Of a stretch of 49,229 nucleotides of DNA, positions 1-9,029 are shown in pieces (position 1 is the stretch's first letter; every line of letters starts with the position of its first letter). Position numbers and translations under genes: made by a program. The notes under the pieces are model-generated. The model ran no database searches. It saw nothing but the letters and a program-made list of their open reading frames with translations, and was not told the origin of the DNA. Source of the DNA: Gammaproteobacteria bacterium (GTDB lineage: Bacteria; Pseudomonadota; Gammaproteobacteria; Steroidobacterales; Steroidobacteraceae); contig JAQGOC010000391.1 in NCBI GenBank assembly GCA_028293805.1, positions 1 to 49,229 on the forward strand, in the 5' to 3' direction.

Positions 1-3000
1 CTACTGCGCCCACGCCGCCGCCCGCTGTCGCGTTGATCAGATTGGAGTTGTGTATCCCGGAGTGATTGATATAGGTGTAGTTGGCCTGCATTCCCAGGCC
101 GCTCAGGAGTCCGGGCAGGAAGTCGAAGAAGGTCTGGTAGGCGGCTTCAAAACCCTTGAGCTTGCCGCCGTCCTTTATGTTGATCGGACCCAGGATTTGC
201 GCAGTCTCCGTTGCCCCGTTATTCGTGAAGGTGCGGCCGAAATTATCATACGAGAGACTGTTCGTGAGTTTCTTGTAGAACACGCCGAATGAGACCGCAC
301 TGTTCGGCCCATAGTACCGTTCGAACGACAAATCGAACTGGTCGGCCGTTTCCGGCAGCAGACTGGCGTTGCCAGCCGTCGCATTGAAGACAAACTTGTA
401 GCCGACGACGTTCGCAGGAATGTGGGCTGCTGTTGGAGAGTTGTAGACAACGTAGGGCGAGTCCGGCGTCGTATTGATGACCGGCGAGTTCATCTGGACA
501 TAGTTCCGCAGCAAGCCAATATCAGGACGGGATATGGCGCGCGAGTAGGCAAAGCGAACGAAGTCCTTGTCGTCCAGGCCGAAGCGCACGTTGAGGCTCG
601 GCAGCGTGTTGATGTGCGACCCTCTGAATATGTCGGGCGCGCCGCCGCCATTGGAGAATGCGATGATGGATGGCGTCAGATAGCAGCCCGGATTAACGAC
701 AGAGTTCGGTCCCAGGGGGGTAGAGCACTGCGCCAGTGCCAGAAGGTTGTTCACGGCTGGAAAAGCGACGCTGCCTTTGCTGGTTTCCTCCGTCCTGACG
801 ATGCGGACACCGACGTTGCCCACGACGTTGATATGTCCAAAGATGTTCGTGTCCTGCCCGCCAAAGTCCAGCATGACGTAGCCGGCCTGCGTCTGTTCCT
901 CGACACTCATCACCTCGGAGGGCGTAAAGCAGCCGTCGACGGTGGCGTCAGGTCGACCGCAGATTGGGACGTACCCCCCTCCAAGCGGCGAGTTGGTCGT
1001 GGCGCCGCCCAATGCCGAGACCAGGCCCGGCAGATTGGTCACGGTCGCGTTATTGAGAAAGACGAGCGGCCCGTTCGGGTAGACACTGCCGTTGTAGAAC
1101 GGACTGAAATTCGTGGTGCCCCAGATTCCCGCACCGTACCCCTTGAAGTCGGGATGTCCCGCGGCGCAAGCCGGATAGGCGCCCGGGGAGGTATTATCGG
1201 CATTGAAGCCGGGGCCATTGCAGTTCCAGTTCGCGGCGATGGGCGTCCAGTTGAAGGTCGAATAGCGTACTGTCTGGGTCCGATCCGCATAGCGAACGCC
1301 GGTTTTCAGAGAATCCAGCCAGCCGCCCTTGTCGATGTCGTATTGCGTATCCAGGCGAAACGCGGATTCGCGGCCACCGTCTTTCTCTTCATGCCCTTGG
1401 ATGAAGGGGATCCAATAGTTGTGCGGATTCGCAAGTCCCCCGGGCGCATAATTGACGTTGGAGCCGGGCAGCAATTGGACTTGCGGGGTTCCGTTGCCGT
1501 TCACGCTGTACTGATAGTTGGCCATCGAGCCGGTGGCCACAAGGATATCGCTGTTGGAGACGCGCGCATCGATGTACTGGGCGTCAAAATTGGTATGGAG
1601 CCGCGGAGTAATATCCCAGTTGAGGTTTGCGGAGACTTCCTTCGTACCCTCACTGTGGTTGAAATCACGCGCCTCATTCTGGAAGTACAGGCCGTCCTGC
1701 AAGCTCGCGCACGTGAAGCCGGGGCCGCAATCATTGACGAACGGCACGCCTGGGCCGGCCGAACCCGTGTTGATGGCATCCTGCAAGTTGGGCGAGTAAC
1801 TTCCGGCCCAGCTACCGTGAGGTTGTGTCAGCGTTCCTGACCTCAGCATGCCGTCCGAGCCGAAGACGAGCGGCCCTGTGCCGGTCGCCGCAGCCAGGTT
1901 CGTGCTAGCCCGCGGGTTGAAAGCGGGCGTTCCGAAATACGAGCCATCGAGTATTGCGTGGCTGGCGTTCTCCAGCCATTTATTGTGGTAGCTCGAATCC
2001 GTGTATTGAACCGTGGCGAGCAGCGCTTTGGAATTGCTTTCAAATTGCGCCGCCACCGTGCTGCCGATCCGGTCGCGGTCGTAATCGACCTGTGAATAGC
2101 GTACGCCATCAGGAGCGAAGGCCCAGCCTGTGCCGCCAAACGGATTGGAAGTGCAGGGAATACTGCCGTCGGAATTGACGATTGCCTGGGTCTTGGTCCC
2201 AAATCCAGATGAGCAATACGTATCGATCTTATCCATGATCACGCTTTCGGTTCGCGTGATAACGTGGGAGCGGGCGTAATCTACGAGCAAGCCAAACCGG
2301 CCGGCGTCCGTCGTGACAGAGTCACTGGCAAGAACTGAATAGGTAGGTGTAGCCTGCTTCGATCGGTCACCGTAGTCGCCTTGGACGGCGCCGACAATGA
2401 CCGCACCCTCCTTATCGAAAGGCAGCCGGGTTCGAAGATCAACGGTCCCCGCGATACCGCCTTCGATCATATCGGCTGTCTGGTTCTTGTAGGCATCGGC
2501 GCGGCTGAGCAATTCCGGCGAGATGTCGTTGAAGTTCAAGCCGCGTCCAGAGTCGGCTGAAAGGTGTCGCGCCCCTTGAATTCAGTGCGCACTTCCGTCA
2601 GGCCGCGAATGAGAATGTTCGTAGGCTCGCCCGATGGGTGCGTGCTGTCGTCGTTCGACTGCAGGCGATTGACGGTAATGCCGGGGAGGCGCTGGAGGGC
2701 GTCGGACGCTGATTTGTCGGGGAAAGACCCGATGTCGGTCGCCGTGATCGAGTCGACGAACGTCCTGGCATCTTTCTTGATTTCCTGCGAAGTCGCCAGG
2801 GCCTGCTTCACTCCCACAACGACCACTTCTGCTACGGCGCCCGGCTCCGAGGCGCTATTTGCAGAGGCGCTCGGAGCCAGCTGCGTGCTCGTATTTGTTT
2901 GAGCAAGCCTGATGTATCCCGGGTTCCTATCTGCTGCCGTGGAGGTTGTCGGAGGTGAATTGGCGGGACCGGGCTTCTCGACGGTGACGGCTTTGGTGCT

Positions 3001-3348
3001 GGGGGCCGCTTTTTCTCCAGCCGAAATAAGACGAATGGTCGCGGTATTTTCGTTACTGTAAACCGCCTCCAATCCCGTGCCTCGCAGCAGTTGCTCCAGG
3101 GCAGCGTGCTTCTCGAGGTGCCCCGCTACCGGGCTCGCTGTCGCATGGCTGACGACATCGAACCGGTACAGCAGCTGCATCTTCGCCTGCGAGGCGAAGT
3201 TTTTGAGCGCGTCTGGCAGCGGTTGTGCGGTGATGTCAAATCGCGCCGGATCGGCATTCGCCTTGCCAGGTGTCGCTAAAAGCAACCCCGACGCGCAGGC
3301 CAGCGCCTGCAATACAGCCATCCGGATCAAGCCGTTGCTCGTTCTCAT
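1..3348 (-). pseudogene. STN-domain TonB-dependent receptor, frameshifted, C-terminus beyond window
   Basis: Outer-membrane TonB-dependent receptor of the FecA-like transducing type. The start at 3348 gives a signal peptide (residues 1 to about 32), an STN domain (about 35-105, with the pattern LPDALKNFASQAKMQLLYRF), a low-complexity linker, a TonB-box-like stretch AEVVVVG and the first part of the plug (SDALQRLPGITV). This frame stops at 2536. From about 2558 leftward a different minus-strand frame continues the plug (GRGLNFNDISPELLSRAD) and then the barrel, open to base 1. One base appears to be missing near the AAA run at 2559-2562: adding one T on the coding strand restores a Phe-Ser-Ala-Asp-Ser-Gly-Arg-Gly junction, which fits the family. 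Either the gene is broken or the consensus has a homopolymer error. More than 1,100 residues are implied. It lies downstream of fecI/fecR on the same strand, and its substrate is probably the product of the neighbouring glucanase (inference). Confidence 0.85.
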
Positions 3349-3399
3349 GAACCCCCCTCAATTGTTCTACATCTGCGTCTCGTCACGAGACGCCCGGTA

Positions 3400-3428
3400 G
3401 TACGACTCCTGAGAGGCCAAAAACCCCC
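3400..3428 (-). promoter_or_regulatory. 29-nt conserved element, candidate ECF promoter of the receptor
   Basis: Read on the minus strand, this element starts GGGGGTTTTTG, continues through CCTCTCAGG and ends GTCGTAC. It is identical at 27 of 29 positions to the plus-strand element at 5119-5147. It ends 51 nt before the receptor start. Taking GGGGGTT as -35 and CGTAC as -10 gives a 17-nt spacer, normal for an ECF sigma factor. The neighbouring FecI-like sigma is the obvious candidate to read it. Promoter function is inferred from conservation, orientation and position. Confidence 0.6.
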
Positions 3429-3489
3429 GGTTGATTTGCCGAATGATTATGGAGCTGAGCTCGAGGGCTGGGTCAGGGCCGTCCCGGCA

Positions 3490-4518
3490 CTACCTTGCAG
3501 GCTCCTCGATGTAGACGTGGTCCTGACCCTCCCGCCGGATGGTCGTGCCAAATCCGTCGTGCAACATCGTCAGCAGCGCTTCAGCCCCTTCCGGGCTGGT
3601 CTGAAACGTACCTCCGACGGGCAGTTGGCGCAGCGCATCATCGTCGAAATCGATCTTCAGTGTGGTGTAGCGCATCAGCTCGCTGACCACGTCGCCCAGG
3701 GGCTGGTCCTGGAAATAGAGGCTGCTCTTTCTCCATGCCAGCAGGCGGCTGAGCTGCGCCGAGTTGAGCTCGTGGATCACCTCGGCGCGACCGTGTACGT
3801 CTGCCTGCTCACCTGCCGTCACGGAGGCTGCTGGGGTGGTGACCGCAGTATCAGGCGGAGGAGGCTCGTTCGAGGTCGCATTGACGACGTTGACCGTGCC
3901 TTCGCTCACGGTGACTTGCACCCCTGTGGGTCTCAAATAGACATTGAATGCCGTGCCGACCGCGCGAACCCAGGAATTACCGGCATGCACCCAAAACGGC
4001 CGTTTCGTGTCATGGGCTACTTTGAAAAAGGCCTCGCCGCGTTCGAGCCGAACGACACGAGTTCGCTGGCTGTAGTCGACCCATACCCGACTGTTGGTAT
4101 TGAGATCGAATGAAGAGCCGTCCGGCAAGGCCACCGCGGCCTGCTCACCGATCGCTGTTTGAAAGCCGCTTACTTCCTTCTGCTTGTACAGATTCCAGGC
4201 CCCGCCGGCCAGAATCGCACAGATACCGGCGGCTGCCGCGAATGCCACCCAGCGACGGCGCGGCGCAGGCGGTGTCGAGGCCGCGTTCATGACTTGGCCG
4301 AAGTAAACGGCTCGAACGAGGGGGGCGGATTTCCCGAGCTCCTGCCACGTTCCCGAGAGGTCTGCGTAGGCCTTCACGTTGCATGCGTGAGCACGCAGCC
4401 AGGCTTCAAAGCGAGTGCGATCATCAGCCGAAACATCGTCGGCGTGCAGGCGGGCAAACCATGCGCTTGCCTCGCGCTCCGCGTCGTCGGCGCTCGGCAG
4501 CCTATGAACGTCACCCAT
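3490..4518 (-). CDS. FecR-family anti-sigma/signal transducer
   Basis: Inner-membrane FecR-like protein of 342 aa that passes the signal from the STN domain of the receptor to its ECF sigma. The N-terminal cytoplasmic FecR_N/DUF4880-type region (about 12-55) has the pattern ASAWFARLHADDVSADDRTRFEAWL. A single transmembrane helix lies at about 90-110, flanked by RRRW. A periplasmic FecR domain follows (about 120-220, with RVVRLERGEAFFKVAHD and VRAVGTAFNVY). The C-terminal STN-like/DUF4974 region (about 270-340) contains LGDVVSELMRY. The ATG at 4518 overlaps the end of the sigma gene by 8 nt, so the two are probably translationally coupled. The receptor gene follows 141 nt downstream on the same strand, the usual fecI-fecR-receptor order. 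Confidence 0.93.
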   Translation of the reverse strand: MGDVHRLPSADDAEREASAWFARLHADDVSADDRTRFEAWLRAHACNVKAYADLSGTWQELGKSAPLVRAVYFGQVMNAASTPPAPRRRWVAFAAAAGICAILAGGAWNLYKQKEVSGFQTAIGEQAAVALPDGSSFDLNTNSRVWVDYSQRTRVVRLERGEAFFKVAHDTKRPFWVHAGNSWVRAVGTAFNVYLRPTGVQVTVSEGTVNVVNATSNEPPPPDTAVTTPAASVTAGEQADVHGRAEVIHELNSAQLSRLLAWRKSSLYFQDQPLGDVVSELMRYTTLKIDFDDDALRQLPVGGTFQTSPEGAEALLTMLHDGFGTTIRREGQDHVYIEEPAR

Positions 4519-5050
4519 GGTCCGGCCTCGTGGCGGTATAGCGTCTCTTCAAGTAGCTGTGCGTGTCATGCAGGCCACGCGCAATGTGCTTTTCAACGGT
4601 CTTGGCCGAGATGCCCAGGCGGTCCGCCACCTCTTTGTAGGAACACTCGTGAAACACCCGCAGCGTAAACGCCGCACGGCATTGCGGCGGCAACCGATTG
4701 ATCGCCTCGTGGATGAGCCGATTGCGCTCATCCCTGAGGAACTCCGCCTCCAGTGACTCACACTCAGGTTTGACCCGCGAGTCCTCAAAATCCCCCAGTG
4801 CGCCTTTCTCGACGGTCCGTCGATGACGGAATTCGTTCGCAGCCAGATTGCGCGCCGTCGAAAAAAGGAAAGCCCTGAGGGTAGTGACCGACTCGCGTTG
4901 CCGGTAGGTACGAAGAAACGCTTCCTGGACGATTTCTTTCGCCGTTTCACTCGACCCGACGAAGCGCCGAATGTATCGGTGCAACGCGTCGCGGCTCTCA
5001 GCGAAGAGCTTCGTGAAAATCTCGGTGGGGGGCTCAGACGTCGTCGGCAT
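4511..5050 (-). CDS. FecI-like ECF RNA polymerase sigma factor
   Basis: ECF sigma factor of 179 aa, usual length for FecI-type members. Region 2 is visible in LHRYIRRFVGSSETAKEIVQ and AFLFSTARNLAANEFRHRR. Region 4 carries the helix-turn-helix in SYKEVADRLGISAKTVEKHI, preceded by INRLPPQCRAAFTLR. The ATG at 5050 is the only sensible start before region 2. It lies directly before the FecR gene with an 8-nt overlap. It is expected to activate the outward-facing 29-nt elements at 3400-3428 and 5119-5147, which would place the receptor and the divergent glucanase in one regulon (inference). No copy of that element precedes the sigma gene itself, so its own promoter looks different. Confidence 0.93.
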   Translation of the reverse strand: MPTTSEPPTEIFTKLFAESRDALHRYIRRFVGSSETAKEIVQEAFLRTYRQRESVTTLRAFLFSTARNLAANEFRHRRTVEKGALGDFEDSRVKPECESLEAEFLRDERNRLIHEAINRLPPQCRAAFTLRVFHECSYKEVADRLGISAKTVEKHIARGLHDTHSYLKRRYTATRPDHG

Positions 5051-5118
5051 CGCCGTGTTATCCGTTCAGTCTACGCTACCCCCATAAGGGGCAGTACGGC
5101 AACTCCCGCAAGTCGAAT

Positions 5119-5147
5119 GGGGGTTTTTGTCCTCTCAGGGGTCGTAC
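5119..5147 (+). promoter_or_regulatory. 29-nt conserved element, candidate ECF promoter of the glucanase
   Basis: This is the plus-strand copy of the element at 3400-3428, with 27 of 29 positions the same. The two differences fall in the middle (T for G after the TTTTTG run, and GGG for GGA before GTCGTAC). It points away from the sigma gene toward the GH87-type gene at 5326. If CGTAC is the -10, transcription would start near 5155 and leave a leader of roughly 170 nt with strong hairpins. Confidence 0.6.
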
Positions 5148-5176
5148 GCAGCGCGGATCATCTGACCCATCGCATC

Positions 5177-5268
5177 GGCGGGATCACGTGGAGAGATCCC
5201 GCCGTGTCCGCAGGACGGGTCGGGTGCTTGGGGCCGATACCCTGCCTGGCCGGCCAATGGGGCAGGGT
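5177..5268 (+). other. Structured 5' leader of the glucanase gene, two strong hairpins
   Basis: Two inverted repeats lie between the promoter-like element and the glucanase start. The first pairs GGCGGGATC (5177-5185) with GATCCCGCC (5195-5203), a perfect 9-bp stem with a 9-nt loop. The second pairs ACCCTGCC (5239-5246) with GGCAGGGT (5261-5268), and its loop holds the palindrome TGGCCGGCCA (5247-5256). A short T run (5294-5299) comes 25 nt after the second stem, too far for a standard intrinsic terminator. A role in mRNA stability or attenuation is possible, but no known riboswitch class is recognised. Confidence 0.45.
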
Positions 5269-5325
5269 GACACCTTTCGATACCCTGTTGATCGTTTTTA
5301 ACTTATCAAAGGCGCGGGCTTTAAG

Positions 5326-7083
5326 GTGAATGTGCACCGACACGGCCTTCCAAGGCGTTTGATTGCGGTATTGGCTTTTGTGCCGTGCCTGTGGAATGTC
5401 GCCATGAGCGAGCAGCCATCGGCAGCCACTGTCGTCGCTTTGGACCCTGCCACCACTGCCGGTGTCGGTGCACCCCTTGAATTTGCCGAATATGAGGCGG
5501 AGAACGGCAGCACCAATGGCCAAATCGCGGGACCCGACCGGACGTTTACAACAGTGGCCTCCGAAGCCTCCGGCCGCCGGGCTGTCTGGCTCGACGGCGC
5601 GGGGAGTTTTGTCGAGTTCAGGCTTTCCGCCCCAGCGAATGCCCTGACCGTCCGTTATGCCGTCCCTGACGGTCCGGCGGGCAAGCCCGTGCATGCGAAG
5701 CTCGGCGTGTACGCCGACGGCGACCGGGTAGCCGAGCTCGCCGTGACCTCCCGATACTGTTGCTACTATGGCCGCTACCCTTTCACGAATGATGCCGCCG
5801 ATGGCAATGGCCACCACTTCTTCGATCACGCGAGAATCCTGTTAGCGAAAGTGTTGCCTGCGGGTACGGTTGTACGGCTGATGGGCAGCCCCGGGAACCC
5901 AGCGTTGCGGTGCGCGATCGATCTGGTCGATTTCGAAAGGGTGCCCCGGCCGCTCAGGCGCCCTGCGCGCTCATTATCGATAGTCGACTTTGGGGGCGAT
6001 CCGCACGGCGAACTGGATTCCAGAGAGGCATTTGCCAAAGCGATCGGAGCGGCATCCAGTAGCAGGCGACCGCTATGGGTTCCGCCGGGACATTTTCTCC
6101 TCAATGGCCATGTTCGGGTCGACCGCGTGGAAATTGCCGGTGCCGGGCCGTGGTATTCGATACTGCAGGGCGACGGTGTGGGGCTATATGGACATGACGC
6201 GCCAAATCCCTCGCGGGCGGTCTACATTCACGATCTGGCGATCATAGGAGAAGTGAATGAACGAGACGATCACAAGCCTTTGGCGGGAATCGGTGGCGCC
6301 TTGGGCGGCGGCAGCCGCATCCGCGATTTGTTCATTCAGCACGTCAAAGTCGGGCTGTGGCTCGATGGCCCGTTTGACGGGTTGGTTGTCAGGCACATCC
6401 GTGTTTTGGACACCACCGCGGACGGACTCAATCTGCACCGCGGCATCTCGAATGTGATCGTCGAGGACAGCTTTTTTCGCAACAATGGCGACGACGGTAT
6501 TGCTTCGTGGGCTGAGAAACTGGCCAATCATCACATTATCATTCGTCATAACACCGTGGTCGCACCCATCCTGGCGAACGGTGTGGCGATTTACGGCGGC
6601 CACGACATCGCGGTGTCCAATAATCTGATCGCCGATACGCTCACCGAAGGAGGCGGACTGCATCTGGGCAACCGCTTCGGCGCGGTACCGCTCTCGGGCA
6701 GGATTTCTTTGCAGGGCAATATGGTCGTGCGAGGGGGTAGTTTCGATCCCCGCTGGCATATCGGAGTCGGCGCTGTCTGGCTCTATGCATTGGATGCGCC
6801 GATCAAGGCGCAGATCGAAGTGCAGAGGACGACCTTACTGGACAGCAGCCAGGAAGCGGTACTGCTGATGGGCAAGCGTATCGATGGACTGGTCGTGAAT
6901 GGCCTGCGTGTTGATCGGGCGGGGGGGCGGCTCATCGAGCTGCGCGCCGACGGAACCGCGACCCTTTCAGGGGTCGATGCGACCGGTGTCATGGATCCAG
7001 CAGTGCTGATGTGCGGCGCGTTCCTGTTGGAATGGAATGGATCGAACAGCAGGTTTGGCAGGTCGAGTGCACACGGCTGCTGA
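5326..7083 (+). CDS. Secreted GH87-type alpha-glucanase (mycodextranase/alpha-1,3-glucanase-like)
   Basis: Exported 585-aa protein predicted to cleave alpha-glucan (alpha-1,3-glucan or mixed alpha-1,3/1,4, as in nigeran). After a signal peptide (about 1-30) comes a carbohydrate-binding-type beta-sandwich (about 50-200, with FAEYEAENGSTNG, AVWLDGAGSFVEF and SRYCCYYGRYPF). A right-handed beta-helix follows (about 215-570, with VPPGHFLLNGHV, GAGPWYSIL, VGLWLDGPFDG, TTADGLNLHRG, NNGDDGIASW, GGGLHLGNRF). D366, D389 and D390 show the same 23-and-1 spacing as the three catalytic aspartates I recall for GH87 alpha-1,3-glucanases. The GTG at 5326 gives the signal peptide; a GTG two codons later is the alternative. 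A shared promoter element links it to the FecI/FecR/receptor genes. Family assignment is good; exact substrate is not known. Confidence 0.82.
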   Translation: MNVHRHGLPRRLIAVLAFVPCLWNVAMSEQPSAATVVALDPATTAGVGAPLEFAEYEAENGSTNGQIAGPDRTFTTVASEASGRRAVWLDGAGSFVEFRLSAPANALTVRYAVPDGPAGKPVHAKLGVYADGDRVAELAVTSRYCCYYGRYPFTNDAADGNGHHFFDHARILLAKVLPAGTVVRLMGSPGNPALRCAIDLVDFERVPRPLRRPARSLSIVDFGGDPHGELDSREAFAKAIGAASSSRRPLWVPPGHFLLNGHVRVDRVEIAGAGPWYSILQGDGVGLYGHDAPNPSRAVYIHDLAIIGEVNERDDHKPLAGIGGALGGGSRIRDLFIQHVKVGLWLDGPFDGLVVRHIRVLDTTADGLNLHRGISNVIVEDSFFRNNGDDGIASWAEKLANHHIIIRHNTVVAPILANGVAIYGGHDIAVSNNLIADTLTEGGGLHLGNRFGAVPLSGRISLQGNMVVRGGSFDPRWHIGVGAVWLYALDAPIKAQIEVQRTTLLDSSQEAVLLMGKRIDGLVVNGLRVDRAGGRLIELRADGTATLSGVDATGVMDPAVLMCGAFLLEWNGSNSRFGRSSAHGC

Positions 7084-7089
7084 GCCCTT

Positions 7090-7158
7090 GGCTGTGTAGG
7101 CGTCGTGCATCGAGGGGCCAGGGAACCGGCCCCCTGTCCCTTTGTTAATCACACAGCC
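7090..7158. repeat. Nested inverted repeat between glucanase and aldehyde dehydrogenase genes
   Basis: GGCTGTGT (7090-7097) pairs with ACACAGCC (7151-7158), enclosing an inner GGGGCC...GGCCCC stem near 7114-7133. No strong T run follows, so it is a weak terminator candidate for the upstream gene. It could equally be a leader structure or operator for the dehydrogenase gene that starts 11 nt downstream. Confidence 0.35.
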
Positions 7159-7169
7159 GGCACACACCC

Positions 7170-8588
7170 ATGCAATTTACAGCCATCAATCCAGCGACCG
7201 CGGCCACGATCGCCTCGTATGACGAAACTGAGCCGGAAGCTGTTGAGGCGACGATCGCCGGGGCGTCGGAAGCGTTCCGGGAGTGGCGAACCCGCAGCTT
7301 CGCCGAGCGCGCCGCGCCCATGCGCTCGGCGGCTCGACTGTTGCGCGATAACGCCCGTGCCTATGGACGGCTGATGGCGGATGAGATGGGAAAGCCGATC
7401 AAGGACGGCATCGCTGAAGCACAGAAGTGCGCCAGCGCCTGTGATTTCTTCGCAGAGCACGCCGAAGAGTTTCTGGCCCGCGAGGTCGTGGGCATCGGCG
7501 CCGCTCGCAGCTTCATCACGTTCGAGCCGCTCGGTGTCGTACTTGCAATCATGCCGTGGAACTTCCCGTTCTGGCAGGTCTTCCGCTTCGCAGCACCGGC
7601 TCTCATGGCCGGGAACGCGGCGGTGCTGAAGCATGCCTCCAATGTGCCCGGCTGCGCGCTTGCGATTGCGGATCTCCTGCGCAAAGCAGGATTCCCGCAA
7701 CACCTGTTTGGAACACTCCTCATCGGCTCGAAGAAGATAGACAACCTCATCGAGGACCGCCGCATTCGCGCCGTGACTCTCACCGGCAGCGTGGCGGCTG
7801 GCCGGGCCGTGGCGCGCAAAGCCGGCGAAATGCTCAAGAAGAGCGTCCTCGAGCTCGGCGGTAGCGACGCCTACCTCGTGTTGGAGGACGCCGACCTCGA
7901 GCAGGCGGCACGGATCAGCGCGAAAGCGCGTCTCGTGAATTCGGGCCAGAGCTGCATCGCGGCCAAGCGCTTCATCGTCGTCGCCGCGCTGCGCTCGCGG
8001 TTCGAGGAGCTGTTCGTAAAGCAGATGCGGGCCGTCACGCTCGGCGATCCAATGTCGGAAGACACGGACGTGGGCCCGATGGCGCGCAAGGACCTGCGCG
8101 ACTCCCTTCACGCTCAGGTGGAGGCGAGCATCGCGAAGGGAGCACGTTGTCTGACCGGTGGAAAAAAGCCGGATGGGCCGGGTGCCTACTATCCGCCGAC
8201 CGTACTCACAGACGTCCAGCCGGGAATGCCGGCATATGAAGAGGAGATGTTCGGGCCTGTGGCGGCAGTCATCACGGTGAAGGACGAGGCCGCCGCGATA
8301 GAGACGGCGAACGATTCCATATTCGGCCTCGGCGGAGGCATCTTTTCGCGCGATCTGAATCGCGCGGAGCGCATCGCGGCCGACTTGATCGATGCCGGCT
8401 CCGTATTCGTGAACGGCGCGGTCCAATCCCATCCGAAGCTGCCCTTTGGCGGGGTCAAGGCGAGCGGCTACGGACGCGAGCTGTCGCATTACGGCATCAA
8501 GGAGTTCGTCAATATCAAGACGGTCGTGGTCTCGAAGGCGGAGGCGGCCGGTGCGCAGGCGGGCGAACGGCAGGGGCGCGCGGAATGA
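7170..8588 (+). CDS. NAD(P)-dependent aldehyde dehydrogenase, succinate-semialdehyde dehydrogenase type
   Basis: Cytoplasmic ALDH-superfamily enzyme of 472 aa that oxidises an aldehyde to the acid. The catalytic cysteine is C262 in NSGQSCIAAKR and the general-base glutamate is E228 in LELGGSDAYLV. The cofactor-binding regions MPWNFPFWQVFR and TGSVAAGR are intact, as is the C-terminal PFGGVKASGYGREL. The N-terminus (INPATAATIASYDE) and PWNFPFWQ resemble the YneI/Sad and GabD branch, so succinate semialdehyde is the likeliest substrate, but the family is too broad to be certain. No GABA transaminase or other pathway partner is in the window. The ATG at 7170 fits the family N-terminus; a ribosome-binding site is not obvious. 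Confidence 0.88.
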   Translation: MQFTAINPATAATIASYDETEPEAVEATIAGASEAFREWRTRSFAERAAPMRSAARLLRDNARAYGRLMADEMGKPIKDGIAEAQKCASACDFFAEHAEEFLAREVVGIGAARSFITFEPLGVVLAIMPWNFPFWQVFRFAAPALMAGNAAVLKHASNVPGCALAIADLLRKAGFPQHLFGTLLIGSKKIDNLIEDRRIRAVTLTGSVAAGRAVARKAGEMLKKSVLELGGSDAYLVLEDADLEQAARISAKARLVNSGQSCIAAKRFIVVAALRSRFEELFVKQMRAVTLGDPMSEDTDVGPMARKDLRDSLHAQVEASIAKGARCLTGGKKPDGPGAYYPPTVLTDVQPGMPAYEEEMFGPVAAVITVKDEAAAIETANDSIFGLGGGIFSRDLNRAERIAADLIDAGSVFVNGAVQSHPKLPFGGVKASGYGRELSHYGIKEFVNIKTVVVSKAEAAGAQAGERQGRAE

Positions 8589-8756
8589 GTTATTGGATCC
8601 GGCTCACTTCATCTTCAGCTTGGCGCACCCCCGCAAGCCGCCTCCGTTACCGGATACCGCAGCGGGGCGGAGCGCTACATTTCTGAGCGACGCTCTTCGA
8701 CCGGAATACAGCTTGCTGGAGAGGGCTTGTCTACAAGCCCTCATTTGGAGAGCGCC

Positions 8757-9029
8757 ATGAGTATCGACCGCGACGATGTGGGCAAGTCTGCTCAGACCGC
8801 GTCTGACGCAGGCGCCTTCGTGGATAAGGCTGCGCGGGTGGCGAAGCCTGCAAACTCCACGCTCGGGCGCGTAGGGGCCGCGGCATCGGCCGTGAGGCTC
8901 GGCGCGCGGCTCCTTCCGGCTGGTTGGCGCCTGTTCAAGCGCTATCCGCTCGTTTCGACGCTGGCCGTTACGGGACTGATTTGGGGAGTGTACTTGACTC
9001 GCCCGAGACGGTTGTCTGCTCGTATGTGA
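8757..9029 (+). CDS. Small single-pass membrane protein, unknown function
   Basis: Protein of 90 aa with an acidic, Ala-rich N-terminal half and one hydrophobic segment (about residues 62-81, LVSTLAVTGLIWGVYL) followed by a short basic tail (TRPRRLSARM). The ATG at 8757 is preceded by GGAG at a proper distance; a TTG 30 nt upstream is less likely. The pattern is like many DUF-type proteobacterial membrane proteins of the ElaB/YqjK kind, but I cannot name a family. It lies between the aldehyde dehydrogenase and glpT on the same strand with gaps of 168 and 397 nt, so no operon partner is clear. Confidence 0.6.
   Translation: MSIDRDDVGKSAQTASDAGAFVDKAARVAKPANSTLGRVGAAASAVRLGARLLPAGWRLFKRYPLVSTLAVTGLIWGVYLTRPRRLSARM

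Noticed and set aside
422..1840. Long plus-strand open frame opposite the first receptor
   Set aside because: Its product is Arg/Val-rich with no domain pattern, while the minus strand gives continuous TonB-dependent receptor sequence. It is an antisense shadow of a GC-rich gene.
3400..5147. Mobile element bounded by the inverted 29-nt repeats
   Set aside because: No transposase or target duplication is seen, the enclosed genes are a normal FecI/FecR pair, and both repeats sit at promoter positions of outward genes.
7114..7133. Intrinsic terminator after the glucanase gene
   Set aside because: The inner stem is only 6 bp and no T run follows; kept only as part of an inverted repeat.
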